From an uncultured Psychroserpens sp. (lineage in GTDB: Bacteria; Bacteroidota; Bacteroidia; Flavobacteriales; Flavobacteriaceae): DNA of 50,263 nucleotides. Below, one piece after another: positions 17,178 to 25,130 of this stretch. Position numbers and translations under genes: made by a program. The number at the start of each line of letters is the position of its first letter. The stretch's first letter is position 1. A model generated the notes under the pieces. It ran no database searches, was not told the origin of the DNA, and saw nothing but the letters and a program-made list of their open reading frames with translations. The stretch covers positions 1 through 50,263 of the forward strand of contig CANLEE010000016.1 in assembly GCA_947489585.1 (NCBI GenBank). Direction: 5' to 3'.

Positions 17178-17594
17178 CTATAATGAAAATGATATGGAAA
17201 TTCCAGTATAATTAAGATTATTAAATCCAATTGCTCCATTTTGTATTTGGACTTTTGCCTTTTTTTTGTGTTTACCGGCTGCAATAAAAAGTGGAATACT
17301 TACCAAAGTTGAAGCGCCACCAAGGTATGAAAGCCAAAGTCCATCACTATTATTGGTTGTGTCTCCATCAAACCCTGTACTAGAATTCCAGCCAAATCCA
17401 CCAATAATCATTGCTACTCCACCTCCAAGTGTTATCCATGCAGCAGTTTTATTTATTTTCTTTTTGCTTGTATGAAAATCATATAACTCTTGAAGAGATT
17501 GATTTCCTTCATCTGTTAATACTTGTCCCGAAGCATTATTAGAAAAACCTAAAAAAAACATTAGGATAAATACAATGATCTTAGTTGTTTTCAT
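17178..17594 (-). CDS. secreted small membrane-associated hypothetical protein, antisense to the array
   Basis: 138 aa with a signal peptide (FILMFFLGFSNNASGQ) and two hydrophobic helices (TAAWITLGGGVAMIIGGFGW and GASTLVSIPLFIAAG), ending in a strand GISISFSL. This resembles small Bacteroidota proteins with a helical hairpin and a beta end, possibly outer-membrane related. It is the second reversed cassette gene. No gene is seen in the 131 bases between its start and the next site. Confidence 0.7.
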   Translation of the reverse strand: MKTTKIIVFILMFFLGFSNNASGQVLTDEGNQSLQELYDFHTSKKKINKTAAWITLGGGVAMIIGGFGWNSSTGFDGDTTNNSDGLWLSYLGGASTLVSIPLFIAAGKHKKKAKVQIQNGAIGFNNLNYTGISISFSL

Positions 17595-17725
17595 AAGAAA
17601 CTCTCATTTTAAGTTTATAAAATCATTCTCTTTTCGGGTATAAGTTACGAATTTATATGCAATATTTATTGAAATGATTTGATATTCAGACGTTTACTTT
17701 AATAGCAAAATTAAAAAACGTGCTA

Positions 17726-17961
17726 CAATAACGTATGTAGTCCATTGCTAGTTCTCTGTGTACTCGGACACGAGCGTAGCGAACTGGCGAAGCAAAATCC
17801 TACGGATTTTCCTCAGGTTCGTTTTCTTTTACTAACTTAGTTCCAGCCAACTCAACAACTATTAAAGCTAGAAGATTTTTGTTCGGCATTTTAAAAAATG
17901 ACGTTAACAAAAACGAACTAGGGACAATAATTACCGAAGGTAAACCATATACGAACACGTT
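17726..17961 (+). repeat. attC-like cassette site 19 (type D, large)
   Basis: The left arm is altered (GTGCTACAAT in place of a YAAC end). It carries the ACACGAGCGTAGCG module next to ACTCGG, then the roughly 90-base D module (AACTATTAAAGCTAGAAG ... ACAAAAACGAACTAGGG ... CACCGAAGGTA is mirrored as ACCGAAGGTA). The following arm is GTTGGCAATA. Confidence 0.85.
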
Positions 17962-17997
17962 GGCAATAATTAAACTCGATTGAGATAATTCATAAGA

Positions 17998-18849
17998 ATG
18001 AATCGTGAAATAATAGATATAAATGATTACACAATCTTGTTGGAAGAGGCTTCTACCGAAAATAATTTAATAGATTCATGCTTTTTTGACGAGCCTGTAA
18101 TAGCTATCGCCTTTTATGGTGCTGGTGATGTTGGCCTTAACGTAAAATTTGATGGAAAAACCAAAGAGTTCCATCACACCAAAGGTATGGTACTATCATT
18201 TTATGCAGATGATAAAGTGGAATTTGAACATCATGTCTCAAGATTAAAATCTCTTCAATGCTTGGTGATAGCGACAACGATTAGAAACATAGACAAATTA
18301 CCAAATGACGAAGGTCAATTTTTAGAAAAGTTTCTACATCAGTTAGTACACCCAAAAGATCATTATGTTGAAGGTCCTGTATTTAATATGAGCCCAGAAA
18401 TGTTTCTATTAGTGGAACAATTCTTTAGCAATACTTACGAGGGCGAGATTAAAATGATGTTCTACAAAAGCCATATCACAGCTTTACTTTCTCATTATTT
18501 TGGACAATTGGCAAAACAACAAAACACGAAACTTAATACTTCTCAACTAGAAAAAATCAATCTAGCTCATGAAATTTTATTATCCGATTTAGAGAATCCT
18601 CCTTCCTTAACAGAATTGGCCAATAGAATTGGAACCAACACCAATAAACTTAAAATAGAATTTAAAGCGCAGTTTGGTGTTCCTGTTTTTAAATACTTAC
18701 AAAACGAACGATTAAAGAAAGCTTACAATTTAATAAAGAACGAACGAAAAACTATTCAAGAAGCCGCTTGGGCTGTGGGTTATGAAAGTTTAGGTTCTTT
18801 CTCTAATGCTTTTGAAAAAAAGTTTGGCTATAGACCTAGCCAAGCTTAA
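17998..18849 (+). CDS. AraC-family transcriptional regulator
   Basis: 283 aa. A sensory N-terminal part of about 180 residues is followed by the AraC double helix-turn-helix at about 190-283 (PSLTELANRIGTNTNKLKIEFKAQFGVPVFKYL and TIQEAAWAVGYESLGSFSNAFEKKFGYRPSQ). It stands first in a four-gene cassette. A tandem direct repeat with 21-bp spacing follows its stop codon and overlaps the promoter of the next three genes. It probably activates that operon. The inducer is unknown. Confidence 0.85.
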   Translation: MNREIIDINDYTILLEEASTENNLIDSCFFDEPVIAIAFYGAGDVGLNVKFDGKTKEFHHTKGMVLSFYADDKVEFEHHVSRLKSLQCLVIATTIRNIDKLPNDEGQFLEKFLHQLVHPKDHYVEGPVFNMSPEMFLLVEQFFSNTYEGEIKMMFYKSHITALLSHYFGQLAKQQNTKLNTSQLEKINLAHEILLSDLENPPSLTELANRIGTNTNKLKIEFKAQFGVPVFKYLQNERLKKAYNLIKNERKTIQEAAWAVGYESLGSFSNAFEKKFGYRPSQA

Positions 18850-18850
18850 A

Positions 18851-18889
18851 GTTCTTTTCGAATAAATCATAATTCTTTTTGAATAAGTC
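18851..18889 (+). promoter_or_regulatory. tandem operator for the AraC regulator
   Basis: GTTCTTTTCGAATAAATC (18851-18868) and ATTCTTTTTGAATAAGTC (18872-18889) are direct repeats spaced exactly 21 bp, two helical turns. The second ends 18 bp before a TAnnTTTG box, where an activator would contact the polymerase. Confidence 0.65.
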
Positions 18890-18907
18890 TCTGACTTATA
18901 GCTACAA

Positions 18908-18915
18908 TAGATTTG
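18908..18915 (+). promoter_or_regulatory. Bacteroidota -7 box TAGATTTG
   Basis: A perfect TAnnTTTG element, 25 bp before the ATG at 18940. No good -33 TTG element stands at the normal distance, which fits dependence on the adjacent AraC sites. Confidence 0.6.
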
Positions 18916-18939
18916 TATCATAATTAAAAAACAAAAATT

Positions 18940-19332
18940 ATGATTAGCAAAAAATTATTTAGTATTCTATGTGCCATTTTAGTTTGGATTTTAGGCGTTA
19001 GTTTTTACTTCTTGTCTTTTTATGTTCCCATTTTAGAAAATCCTAAACAACAATCTAATATTGTATTAGTAATAGCTATAATACCATGTGCTTGTTTAGG
19101 AACATACCTGTTCTATAAAAAGAGCTACATGAAACCGTCTGCATTGGCTCTTACTTTCATAATTGTGGCTACTCTATTGGATGCATTAATAACTGTTCCA
19201 GCATTTATAATTCCAAATGGAGAAAGCTATTCAGAATTTTTCGGAGACCCTATGTTTTATACTATCATGGTAGAGTTTTACTTCATTGTATTTTATTTCG
19301 GAAATCATTTAACCAAAAAGATAAAAGCATGA
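18940..19332 (+). CDS. DUF5367-like four-helix membrane protein
   Basis: 130 aa with four membrane helices. The sequence (ILCAILVWILGVSFYFLSFYVPIL, IIVATLLDALITVPAFIIP, YTIMVEFYFIVFYFG) follows the DUF5367 pattern. The role is unknown. It is the first gene of the AraC-controlled operon and overlaps the next gene by four bases (ATGA), so the two are translationally coupled. Confidence 0.7.
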   Translation: MISKKLFSILCAILVWILGVSFYFLSFYVPILENPKQQSNIVLVIAIIPCACLGTYLFYKKSYMKPSALALTFIIVATLLDALITVPAFIIPNGESYSEFFGDPMFYTIMVEFYFIVFYFGNHLTKKIKA

Positions 19333-19808
19333 AAACGACGGCTCTTTTTATAACGGTTTTATTGAATGCACTTTCTACAGGTTTTTTCTTCGCCTGGTCC
19401 GTTTCGGTCATATTGGGAACAAAAAAGGTGAGTGATTTCACTTATTTGGAAAGTATGCAGAGTATCAATAAAGAAATCTTAAACCCAGCATTCTTCATTG
19501 TATTCTTTGGAAGCCTAATTGCATTGATCATATCCGCTTATATACAGTTTAATAACAAACCTATGTTTGGGTTAGTCTTGGCATCAGCAATCATCTATCT
19601 AATTGGCACTTTTGGTATTACAGCCTTTGGAAATGTTCCTTTAAACAATGAATTAGAGACATTAAACATTACCAAATTGAGCATATTAGAATTAAAAAAC
19701 TTTAGAACCTATTATGAAAGTACTTGGAATCAATATCATAATATTAGAACCATTTCAAGTATTATTTCCTTCATATTATTACTTATATCAATATTTATTA
19801 AAAAATAA
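19329..19808 (+). CDS. DUF1772 (anthrone-oxygenase-like) membrane protein
   Basis: 159 aa, four helices. The start MKTTALFITVLLNALSTGFFFAWSVSVILGT and the central NPAFFIVFFGSLIALI with GTFGITAFGNVPLNNELE are characteristic of DUF1772, a family that includes fungal anthrone oxygenases. The substrate in bacteria is unknown. It overlaps the DUF5367-like gene and is followed after 17 bp by the NmrA-like gene. Confidence 0.82.
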   Translation: MKTTALFITVLLNALSTGFFFAWSVSVILGTKKVSDFTYLESMQSINKEILNPAFFIVFFGSLIALIISAYIQFNNKPMFGLVLASAIIYLIGTFGITAFGNVPLNNELETLNITKLSILELKNFRTYYESTWNQYHNIRTISSIISFILLLISIFIKK

Positions 19809-19825
19809 TTTTAAAACAATTCATT

Positions 19826-20662
19826 ATGAAAACGAACATTTTAGTTATCGGAGGAACTGGAAAAACTGGTCGCCGCGTAGTAGAACAATTACAAAACAAA
19901 GGAATTGAGCCTAGAATTGGTTCAAGAAACGCATCACCAAGCTTTGATTGGGATAATAAAGACACTTGGGTAAATGCTTTAAATGACATTGAAAAAATGT
20001 ATGTTACCTATTATCCAGACCTAGCTGTTCCTGGAGCCAAAGAAGCAATACAGAGTTTAACCTATTTAGCAAAAGAATTAGGAGTTAAAAAAATGGTTTT
20101 GCTTTCTGGAAAAGGGGAAACTGAAGCAGAAGCCTGTGAAAAAATTGTTATGGATTCTGGTATCGATTATACAATAGTTAGAGCTTCTTGGTTTAACCAA
20201 AATTGGAGCGAAAGTTTCTTTTTAGATTCTATTCTTTCTGGAGAAGTGGCATTACCAATGTCTGATACTTTAATTCCATTTGTAGATGTAAATGATATTG
20301 CAGAAGTAGCAGCAACTGTGTTATTAGATGATACTTATAATGGTGAAATTATTGAGGTAACTGGTCCAGAATTAATCACGTTTAAAGATATTGTGAATAT
20401 AATTTCAAGGACTAGTAAAAGAAATTTGAATTTTTACGATATCACGCTAGAGCAGTATATAGATGGTATGAAACAAATGCAAACACCTAATGATGTTGTA
20501 TGGTTAATTGAGTATTTATTTAGTCATGTTTTAACCAATCCAAAAAATCAACTGGTAGTTAATGATATTGAGCGAGTTTTAGGCAGAAAAGCAAAGCCAT
20601 TTATGGAATATGCTCAAGAAACAGCTAGAACTGGTATTTGGAATCAGTTAAGCGTTACATAA
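19826..20662 (+). CDS. NmrA/SDR-type NAD(P)H-binding protein
   Basis: 278 aa. The Rossmann motif ILVIGGTGKTGRRVV (GxxGxxG) lies at residues 4-18. It continues with the atypical-SDR features VKKMVLLSGKG, YTIVRASWFNQN and IPFVDVNDIAEVAA, typical of NmrA-like oxidoreductases or redox sensors (azoreductase/quinone-reductase-like). It is the last gene of the AraC-led operon. With DUF1772 it makes a plausible small redox or detoxification unit. The cassette arms GTTGGCAATA and TATTGTCAAC pair with one wobble. Confidence 0.85.
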   Translation: MKTNILVIGGTGKTGRRVVEQLQNKGIEPRIGSRNASPSFDWDNKDTWVNALNDIEKMYVTYYPDLAVPGAKEAIQSLTYLAKELGVKKMVLLSGKGETEAEACEKIVMDSGIDYTIVRASWFNQNWSESFFLDSILSGEVALPMSDTLIPFVDVNDIAEVAATVLLDDTYNGEIIEVTGPELITFKDIVNIISRTSKRNLNFYDITLEQYIDGMKQMQTPNDVVWLIEYLFSHVLTNPKNQLVVNDIERVLGRKAKPFMEYAQETARTGIWNQLSVT

Positions 20663-20670
20663 CTATTGTC

Positions 20671-20798
20671 AACAACGTGTATAGTTCATGGTGTAAACAG
20701 TTAAAGGCTTTTCCAGAAGTTAAAGCTAATTTCTTTTACTAGTCCTTCCCTTTTGTTATCTTTAGTAACTTACACCACAAACCATACACGAACACGTT
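20671..20798 (+). repeat. attC-like cassette site 20 (unique interior)
   Basis: The ends are normal, but the interior is private: GGTGTAA near the left pairs with TTACACC near the right (20690-20777), enclosing GTCCTTCCCTTTTGTTATC. The following arm is GTTATCTGC. Confidence 0.85.
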
Positions 20799-20829
20799 AT
20801 CTGCAAGTTGAGAGATTGTATTTAAGAAA

Positions 20830-20877
20830 CATCTTTCGTATATTTATGTAATTAATTACATAAATATACGAAAGATG
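20830..20877. promoter_or_regulatory. perfect 48-bp palindrome at the MarR-GNAT start
   Basis: Two 24-base arms meet with no loop at 20853/20854 (CATCTTTCGTATATTTATGT on the left and its exact mirror on the right). The ATG of the gene is inside the right arm. The centre TTATGTAATTAATTACATAA looks like a MarR operator. It could also act as an mRNA hairpin that hides the start codon. Confidence 0.75.
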
Positions 20878-21879
20878 AATGATTCAATTAATAGTTTAGG
20901 TTATCTATCAATAGGTTCTCAAATGAGGAGAACTTATGAAAAACTTCAATCAGAAGGAGATAAAATTTACAACTCAATAAACCTTAATTTTAAATCAAGT
21001 TGGTTTCCAATTTTTTATACAATTGCAAATAGCAATAGATACTTAAGTGTTATGGAAATTACAGATAGAATTTCATACTCAAGGATTACAGTTAAAAATG
21101 TAGTTAAAGAACTTGAAAAAGAAGGTTTAATTGAAATCAAGTCAAACCCTAACGACAAAAGGTCAAAACTATTTAAACTAACAAAAAAAGGAGAGAACTT
21201 AAAACCAAGGCTAGAAACAGTTTGGGAGTCATTTTCTACAGAATTGCAAAAGATTTTTAATATCGATAAAGATAATTTTCTTGAATCTATAAAAACAGTA
21301 AATGATACTTTAGATAAAAACTCATTGAGAAAGAATGTTCTTAAAGCATACTTTGATTTTACCCTGAGAAATGCAAAAAAAGAAGAGTTTAAAGCTATTG
21401 GTGAATTAATGGTGAACGTATATTCAAGTTTAGCTGGGTTTCCAAAAATTGACAAGCAACCAAAATATTATGAAATGCTCAAAAAAGTAGGAGATTTAAC
21501 TACAAACAAGAATATTGAGTTAATTGTTGCTATTTCAAAGCAAGGAAAAATTGGCGGAGCTGTTGTATATTTTAAAGATATGAAAGATTATGGTTCAGGT
21601 GGAACAGCAACAAAAGAAAAAAATGCTTGTGGATTTAGACTCTTAGCTGTCGATTCAAAATTTAGAGGTTTAAGTATAGGAAAAGAACTTACAAATGAAT
21701 GTATAAACAGAGGAATAAAATCTAATTCTGAACAAATTATAATTCACACAACAAAAGCAATGAAAACTGCTTGGGGAATGTATGAAAGTCTAGGGTTTAA
21801 AAGATCGGAAGATTTAGATTTTATGCAAGGAGAACTTCCTGTATTTGGTTTTAGATTAAAAAATAAAGCCAGCAGGTAA
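20875..21879 (+). CDS. MarR-GNAT fusion protein
   Basis: Residues 1-150 form a MarR winged helix (YLSVMEITDRISYSRITVKNVVKELEKEGLIEIKSNPNDKRSKLFKLTKKG). Residues about 165-330 form a GNAT acetyltransferase domain with acetyl-CoA motif A, FRLLAVDSKFRGLSIGKEL, and a motif B tyrosine region WGMYESLGFKR. Such fusions regulate genes and acetylate small molecules or proteins. The palindrome covering the start suggests tight autoregulation. The stop codon overlaps the following site. Confidence 0.88.
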   Translation: MNDSINSLGYLSIGSQMRRTYEKLQSEGDKIYNSINLNFKSSWFPIFYTIANSNRYLSVMEITDRISYSRITVKNVVKELEKEGLIEIKSNPNDKRSKLFKLTKKGENLKPRLETVWESFSTELQKIFNIDKDNFLESIKTVNDTLDKNSLRKNVLKAYFDFTLRNAKKEEFKAIGELMVNVYSSLAGFPKIDKQPKYYEMLKKVGDLTTNKNIELIVAISKQGKIGGAVVYFKDMKDYGSGGTATKEKNACGFRLLAVDSKFRGLSIGKELTNECINRGIKSNSEQIIIHTTKAMKTAWGMYESLGFKRSEDLDFMQGELPVFGFRLKNKASR

Positions 21880-22000
21880 TAACGTGTATAATTAATTATT
21901 CGTTTAGCTTGTACTCGGAAAATCCTACGGATTTCCCTCTGGTTAGTTTTCTTTTGCTAACTTAGTCCTAGCCTACGCAACTAACATATACGAACACGTT
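21878..22000 (+). repeat. attC-like cassette site 21 (type B)
   Basis: The left triplet is AAT instead of AAC (CAGGTAAT-AACGTGTATAATT). The right end is CATATACGAACACGTT. The following arm is GTTAGGTAC. Confidence 0.88.
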
Positions 22001-22031
22001 AGGTACAATCTTCAAACAAACTATCGCACTA

Positions 22032-22499
22032 ATGAAAAAACAGTTGAAATTATTAAGTTTTATTTTCTTAACCGTTATAGCAACAAGTCAAATTTATGCT
22101 CAGGAAGCAACAAAAGCTCACAAGGATTCATTGGATACTGCAGTAACAAAATACTATGACTTAAACTTTAAAATATTTCAAGCTAACTCAACAGTTGATG
22201 ATATTAAAAAAGCTTTTGAACTTTTTACTGATGATTTCACATATGTTCATCCTAAATATGGAGGAACTTATACTCGGGAAGATTTGTATAATGGCTATGT
22301 ACGAAATCAAAAAAATGGCGGTTATGACGGAAGTGTTACAGATATTAAAATACTAAACAAAATTATTGGACTGAATTCAGTAGTTGTTGAAAAAAGTTTT
22401 GTCAAAAAAAAAGATGGCATCATTAAAGACGGAAAACCGCAAATGACTCTTTTTGAATTTAAAGATGGAAAAATATCTCGAATCTTTGAATATTGGTAA
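22032..22499 (+). CDS. secreted NTF2-like (nuclear transport factor 2 family) protein
   Basis: 155 aa: a signal peptide (FIFLTVIATSQIYAQ), then an NTF2/SnoaL-type cone fold. It has a helix with YDLNFKIFQA, FTDDFTYVHPKYGGTYTREDL, then strands SVVVEKSFVKKKDG and MTLFEFKDGKISRIFEYW, the classic last strand of the family. It may bind a small hydrophobic ligand; no catalytic residues can be assigned. The arms GTTAGGTAC and ATACCTAAC differ at one position. Confidence 0.8.
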   Translation: MKKQLKLLSFIFLTVIATSQIYAQEATKAHKDSLDTAVTKYYDLNFKIFQANSTVDDIKKAFELFTDDFTYVHPKYGGTYTREDLYNGYVRNQKNGGYDGSVTDIKILNKIIGLNSVVVEKSFVKKKDGIIKDGKPQMTLFEFKDGKISRIFEYW

Positions 22500-22514
22500 T
22501 AAAAAACTATACCT

Positions 22515-22664
22515 AACAAGGTGTATAATCAATTGCTAGGTTATCGACTACTTGGAAAACCCTACGGGTTTCCCTCTGGTTCGTTTTCTTTTGCTAATTT
22601 AGACTTAGTCAACACAACACACGAGCACAGCGAACTGGCGAAGCAAACCATACACAAACACGTT
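22515..22664 (+). repeat. attC-like cassette site 22 (type C)
   Basis: The left end is AACAAGGTGTATAATCAA. The module reads ACACGAGCACAGCGAACTGG, and the right end is ATACACAAACACGTT. The following arm is GTTATACACA. Confidence 0.88.
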
Positions 22665-22699
22665 ATACACAATTACTCAAAAACTCGATTCCTAGATTT

Positions 22700-23014
22700 A
22701 TGACAAACTCTGAAAAGAAAAAAATAGCTTTAATTTTATTTCATGTGTTCGCTCTTATGTTACTCTTTGTCTCCATGTCCTTAGTGCTTCAAGAAATTAT
22801 TACTTGTGTTGAAGGTTCTATTGGTTTTCTAAATTGTTTTGAACCCAATTCTAGCTATATTCTAGCAATTATATCAATACTAATCGGATCAATAAGCTGG
22901 ATAATAATTCTTGTGAAATGGATAAGAAAAAGACAGTTAGAATTTTATTTTAAATCTATCTTCTTAGCCAAAACTCTTTTAATCCCAGGAATATTATTTC
23001 TCTTATTTGTTTAA
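22700..23014 (+). CDS. hypothetical three-helix membrane protein
   Basis: 104 aa with helices near residues 8-30, 50-72 and 84-103. Two cysteines lie in the loop between the first two helices (ITCVEGSIGFLNCF), possibly a disulfide in the periplasm. No family is recognised. About 95 bases of AT-rich sequence without a gene follow before the next site. Confidence 0.65.
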   Translation: MTNSEKKKIALILFHVFALMLLFVSMSLVLQEIITCVEGSIGFLNCFEPNSSYILAIISILIGSISWIIILVKWIRKRQLEFYFKSIFLAKTLLIPGILFLLFV

Positions 23015-23108
23015 AATTAAAATAACTAACTCAATTCCCAAAAAGTGATAACTCATACTTAAACACTCAAAGCAAATGAGTTCACTCTTATATTTTTCAA
23101 AAATGTAT

Positions 23109-23232
23109 AACGTGTACATGTATAGTTCATTGCTCGGAAATTCCTATCGTAATTTCTGTCGCTTCTGAACAATGGGTTCGCTCCTATTTGTTATCTTAGT
23201 ACAGACGCAACGAAACCACACACGTACACGTT
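23109..23232 (+). repeat. attC-like cassette site 23 (type A, covarying stem)
   Basis: The left end is AACGTGTACATGTATAG and the right end ACACACGTACACGTT. AACGTGTAC and GTACACGTT are now exactly complementary, so both sides changed together. The following arm is GTTGTAACC. Confidence 0.88.
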
Positions 23233-23269
23233 GTAACCAATAAAACCAAACCCAAAAGAATATTATTAT

Positions 23270-24052
23270 ATGAGAATAATTTCCTTATTACTTATTACAT
23301 TACTTATATCTTGTAAAAACAACAAAATGGACGAAAAAGAAGCTGTACAAAAAATTATTCCAATTACCACATCATCTGAGAAGGCAAAAGAACATTTTGA
23401 AAAAGCTAGGTTTCTAGTTCAAAATGGAATAAATGGAAATCCAACCGAACAATATGAAAAAGCCATTGAATTGGATAGCAGTTTTGTAAGAATGTACAAT
23501 TTCATATCAATATATTCGCCAAATGATTCAATAAAAAAACTTAACCACCAACTTGCTCAAAAGTATAAACATTTAGCTTCGAAAGAAGAGCAAATGCTCG
23601 TTGATGCTACAGAGTTTAGACTTAATAACCCAGAAGATATTTATGAAAATAAATTATTCGAGTTAGCAAAACTTTGTCCTTCCGATAAGTATTTATATCA
23701 CACTATTTCATTTTTACTTTTTAGAAAAAATCCTAGTCTCTCTATTATAGCTGGAAAGGAATCTGTAGAACTTGATGAAAAATATGGTTCAGGTTATAAT
23801 ATTCTCGGATATGCTTACATCAATAATAATGAATTAAATAAAGCAGAAGAAGCCTTTGAAAATTTTATTAAAAGTGAACCTGAAAACGGAAATCCATACG
23901 ATTCAAAAGGAGATTTAATGCTACAACTTGGAAAATATACTGAAGCCTTGAAGCTAAAACAAAAGGCTTTTGAATTGGACTCGTCATTTGACTGGATTCC
24001 AGAAGAGATAATTGAAATTAAAGCAAAAATAGATTCATTAAAAAACAAATAA
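23270..24052 (+). CDS. TPR-repeat lipoprotein
   Basis: A lipoprotein signal (ISLLLITLLISC, cysteine 15) is followed by a helical domain with tetratricopeptide repeats, clearest near residues 165-235 (GYNILGYAYINNNELNKAEEAFENFIKSEPENGNPYDSKGDLMLQLGKYTEAL). It is likely a periplasmic or outer-membrane scaffold protein. It resembles the TPR tails of the serine hydrolases at 1865 and 25131 and of the hydrolase at 28542. The arms GTTGTAACCAA and TGGTTTCAAC match apart from one base. Confidence 0.8.
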   Translation: MRIISLLLITLLISCKNNKMDEKEAVQKIIPITTSSEKAKEHFEKARFLVQNGINGNPTEQYEKAIELDSSFVRMYNFISIYSPNDSIKKLNHQLAQKYKHLASKEEQMLVDATEFRLNNPEDIYENKLFELAKLCPSDKYLYHTISFLLFRKNPSLSIIAGKESVELDEKYGSGYNILGYAYINNNELNKAEEAFENFIKSEPENGNPYDSKGDLMLQLGKYTEALKLKQKAFELDSSFDWIPEEIIEIKAKIDSLKNK

Positions 24053-24064
24053 ATTACTGGTTTC

Positions 24065-24278
24065 AACGTGTACGTGTAAATTTAATTGCTTATTCTCTGT
24101 GTACTCGGAAAATCCTACGGATTTTCCTCTGATTCGTTTTCTTTTGCTAACTTAGACCTAGCCAACACAATAACTATTAAAGCTAGAAGATTTTTGTTTG
24201 GCTTTTTTTAAAAAATGCCGTTAACAAAAACGAACTAGGGACAATAATCACCGAAGGTAAACCATACACGAATACGTT
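24065..24278 (+). repeat. attC-like cassette site 24 (type D, large)
   Basis: The left end is AACGTGTACGTGTAA. Type B hairpin, then the D module with left arm CTAGAAGATTTTTGTT and right arm AACAAAAACGAACTAG. The right end is ACACGAATACGTT. The following arm is GTTGGCATG. Confidence 0.88.
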
Positions 24279-24304
24279 GGCATGCATTATTAAAACTCAC
24301 TCTT

Positions 24305-24799
24305 ATGAAGAAAATAGCAATTCTCTTTTTTACAATAGCTCTTTTTCTAAGCTGCAATTCTGAAAATACTAAATCCTCGACCGATTTGTCAATCGACCAA
24401 TCCATAATCAATGAATCAATTAAAGATTGGGACAAAGCATGGGAATCTAAAGACTTAAATTTAGCACTTAAACATTATGCAAATCAAACAGATTGGACTA
24501 ACGCTTTTGGAGCAAGAGTTCAATCAAAAGAAGAATTAAAAGAATTACTTCAAAGGATTTTTAATATGGATTTTGTCATGGCTGGTGAAAACAACTATGG
24601 CGAAAATGAAATAACTTTTGTTAATGATAAAATAGCCAAAGTTAGGACTCAAAATATAAGAAAGAATCAGAAATGGGCTGATGGATCAAAAATGGATGAT
24701 AGATATATTAATCATTTAAGAATTTATCAAAAAATAGATGGTCATTGGCTTATAACTGATCATATGATAAGTCAAGCTTGGCCAACAGATCCAAAATAA
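24305..24799 (+). CDS. lipoprotein with SnoaL/SgcJ-like (NTF2 fold) domain
   Basis: A lipoprotein signal (LFFTIALFLSC, cysteine 17) is followed by an NTF2-like domain: SIKDWDKAWESKDLNLALKHYANQTDWTNAFGARVQSKEELKELL, then TQNIRK and LRIYQKIDGHWLITDH. This is the SgcJ/EcaC ketosteroid-isomerase-like pattern. The activity is unknown. The cassette arms GTTGGCATGC and TCATGCCAAC are complementary over nine bases. Confidence 0.82.
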   Translation: MKKIAILFFTIALFLSCNSENTKSSTDLSIDQSIINESIKDWDKAWESKDLNLALKHYANQTDWTNAFGARVQSKEELKELLQRIFNMDFVMAGENNYGENEITFVNDKIAKVRTQNIRKNQKWADGSKMDDRYINHLRIYQKIDGHWLITDHMISQAWPTDPK

Positions 24800-24808
24800 C
24801 GTCATGCC

Positions 24809-24916
24809 AACAAACCGTATAGTTCATTGCTCGGAATTTCTGTCGCTTCTGAACAATGGGTTCACTCCTATTTGCTATCTTAGTACAAACGCAACGAAAC
24901 TATACACGAATACGTT
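24809..24916 (+). repeat. attC-like cassette site 25 (type A, shortened)
   Basis: The left end is AACAAACCGTATAG. Half of the GGAAATTCC hairpin is deleted (GCTCGG joins AATTTCTGTCGCTTC). The right end is ACACGAATACGTT. The following arm is GTTGTGCTT. Confidence 0.85.
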
Positions 24917-25075
24917 GTGCTTCATTATAACTTGTCCTCAAAAAAGCTGAATGAGTTTCCGAAAAGATTTTTGATTGGAAAATAAAAAACACCTTAAAAG
25001 CCAGAGTTCCCAACTCAGATTTTGAAATTGATTTTAAGTTCGTAAACAAATATTGAGTATTACTTCAGTAAAAGT

Positions 25076-25102
25076 GTAACACTCAATCAATCTTTTTGTC
25101 TT
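25076..25102 (+). promoter_or_regulatory. possible ECF-sigma promoter
   Basis: GTAACA, a 15-bp spacer, then TGTCTT, 29 bp before the ATG at 25131. The rest of the leader (24917-25075) shows no gene. Confidence 0.35.
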
Positions 25103-25130
25103 TACTTTAACTATTTAAAACTATCTAATA

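Noticed and set aside
24197..24435. Minus-strand frame overlapping the lipoprotein start at 24305
   Set aside because: It is a shadow of the D module and of a gene with a clear lipoprotein signal on the plus strand.
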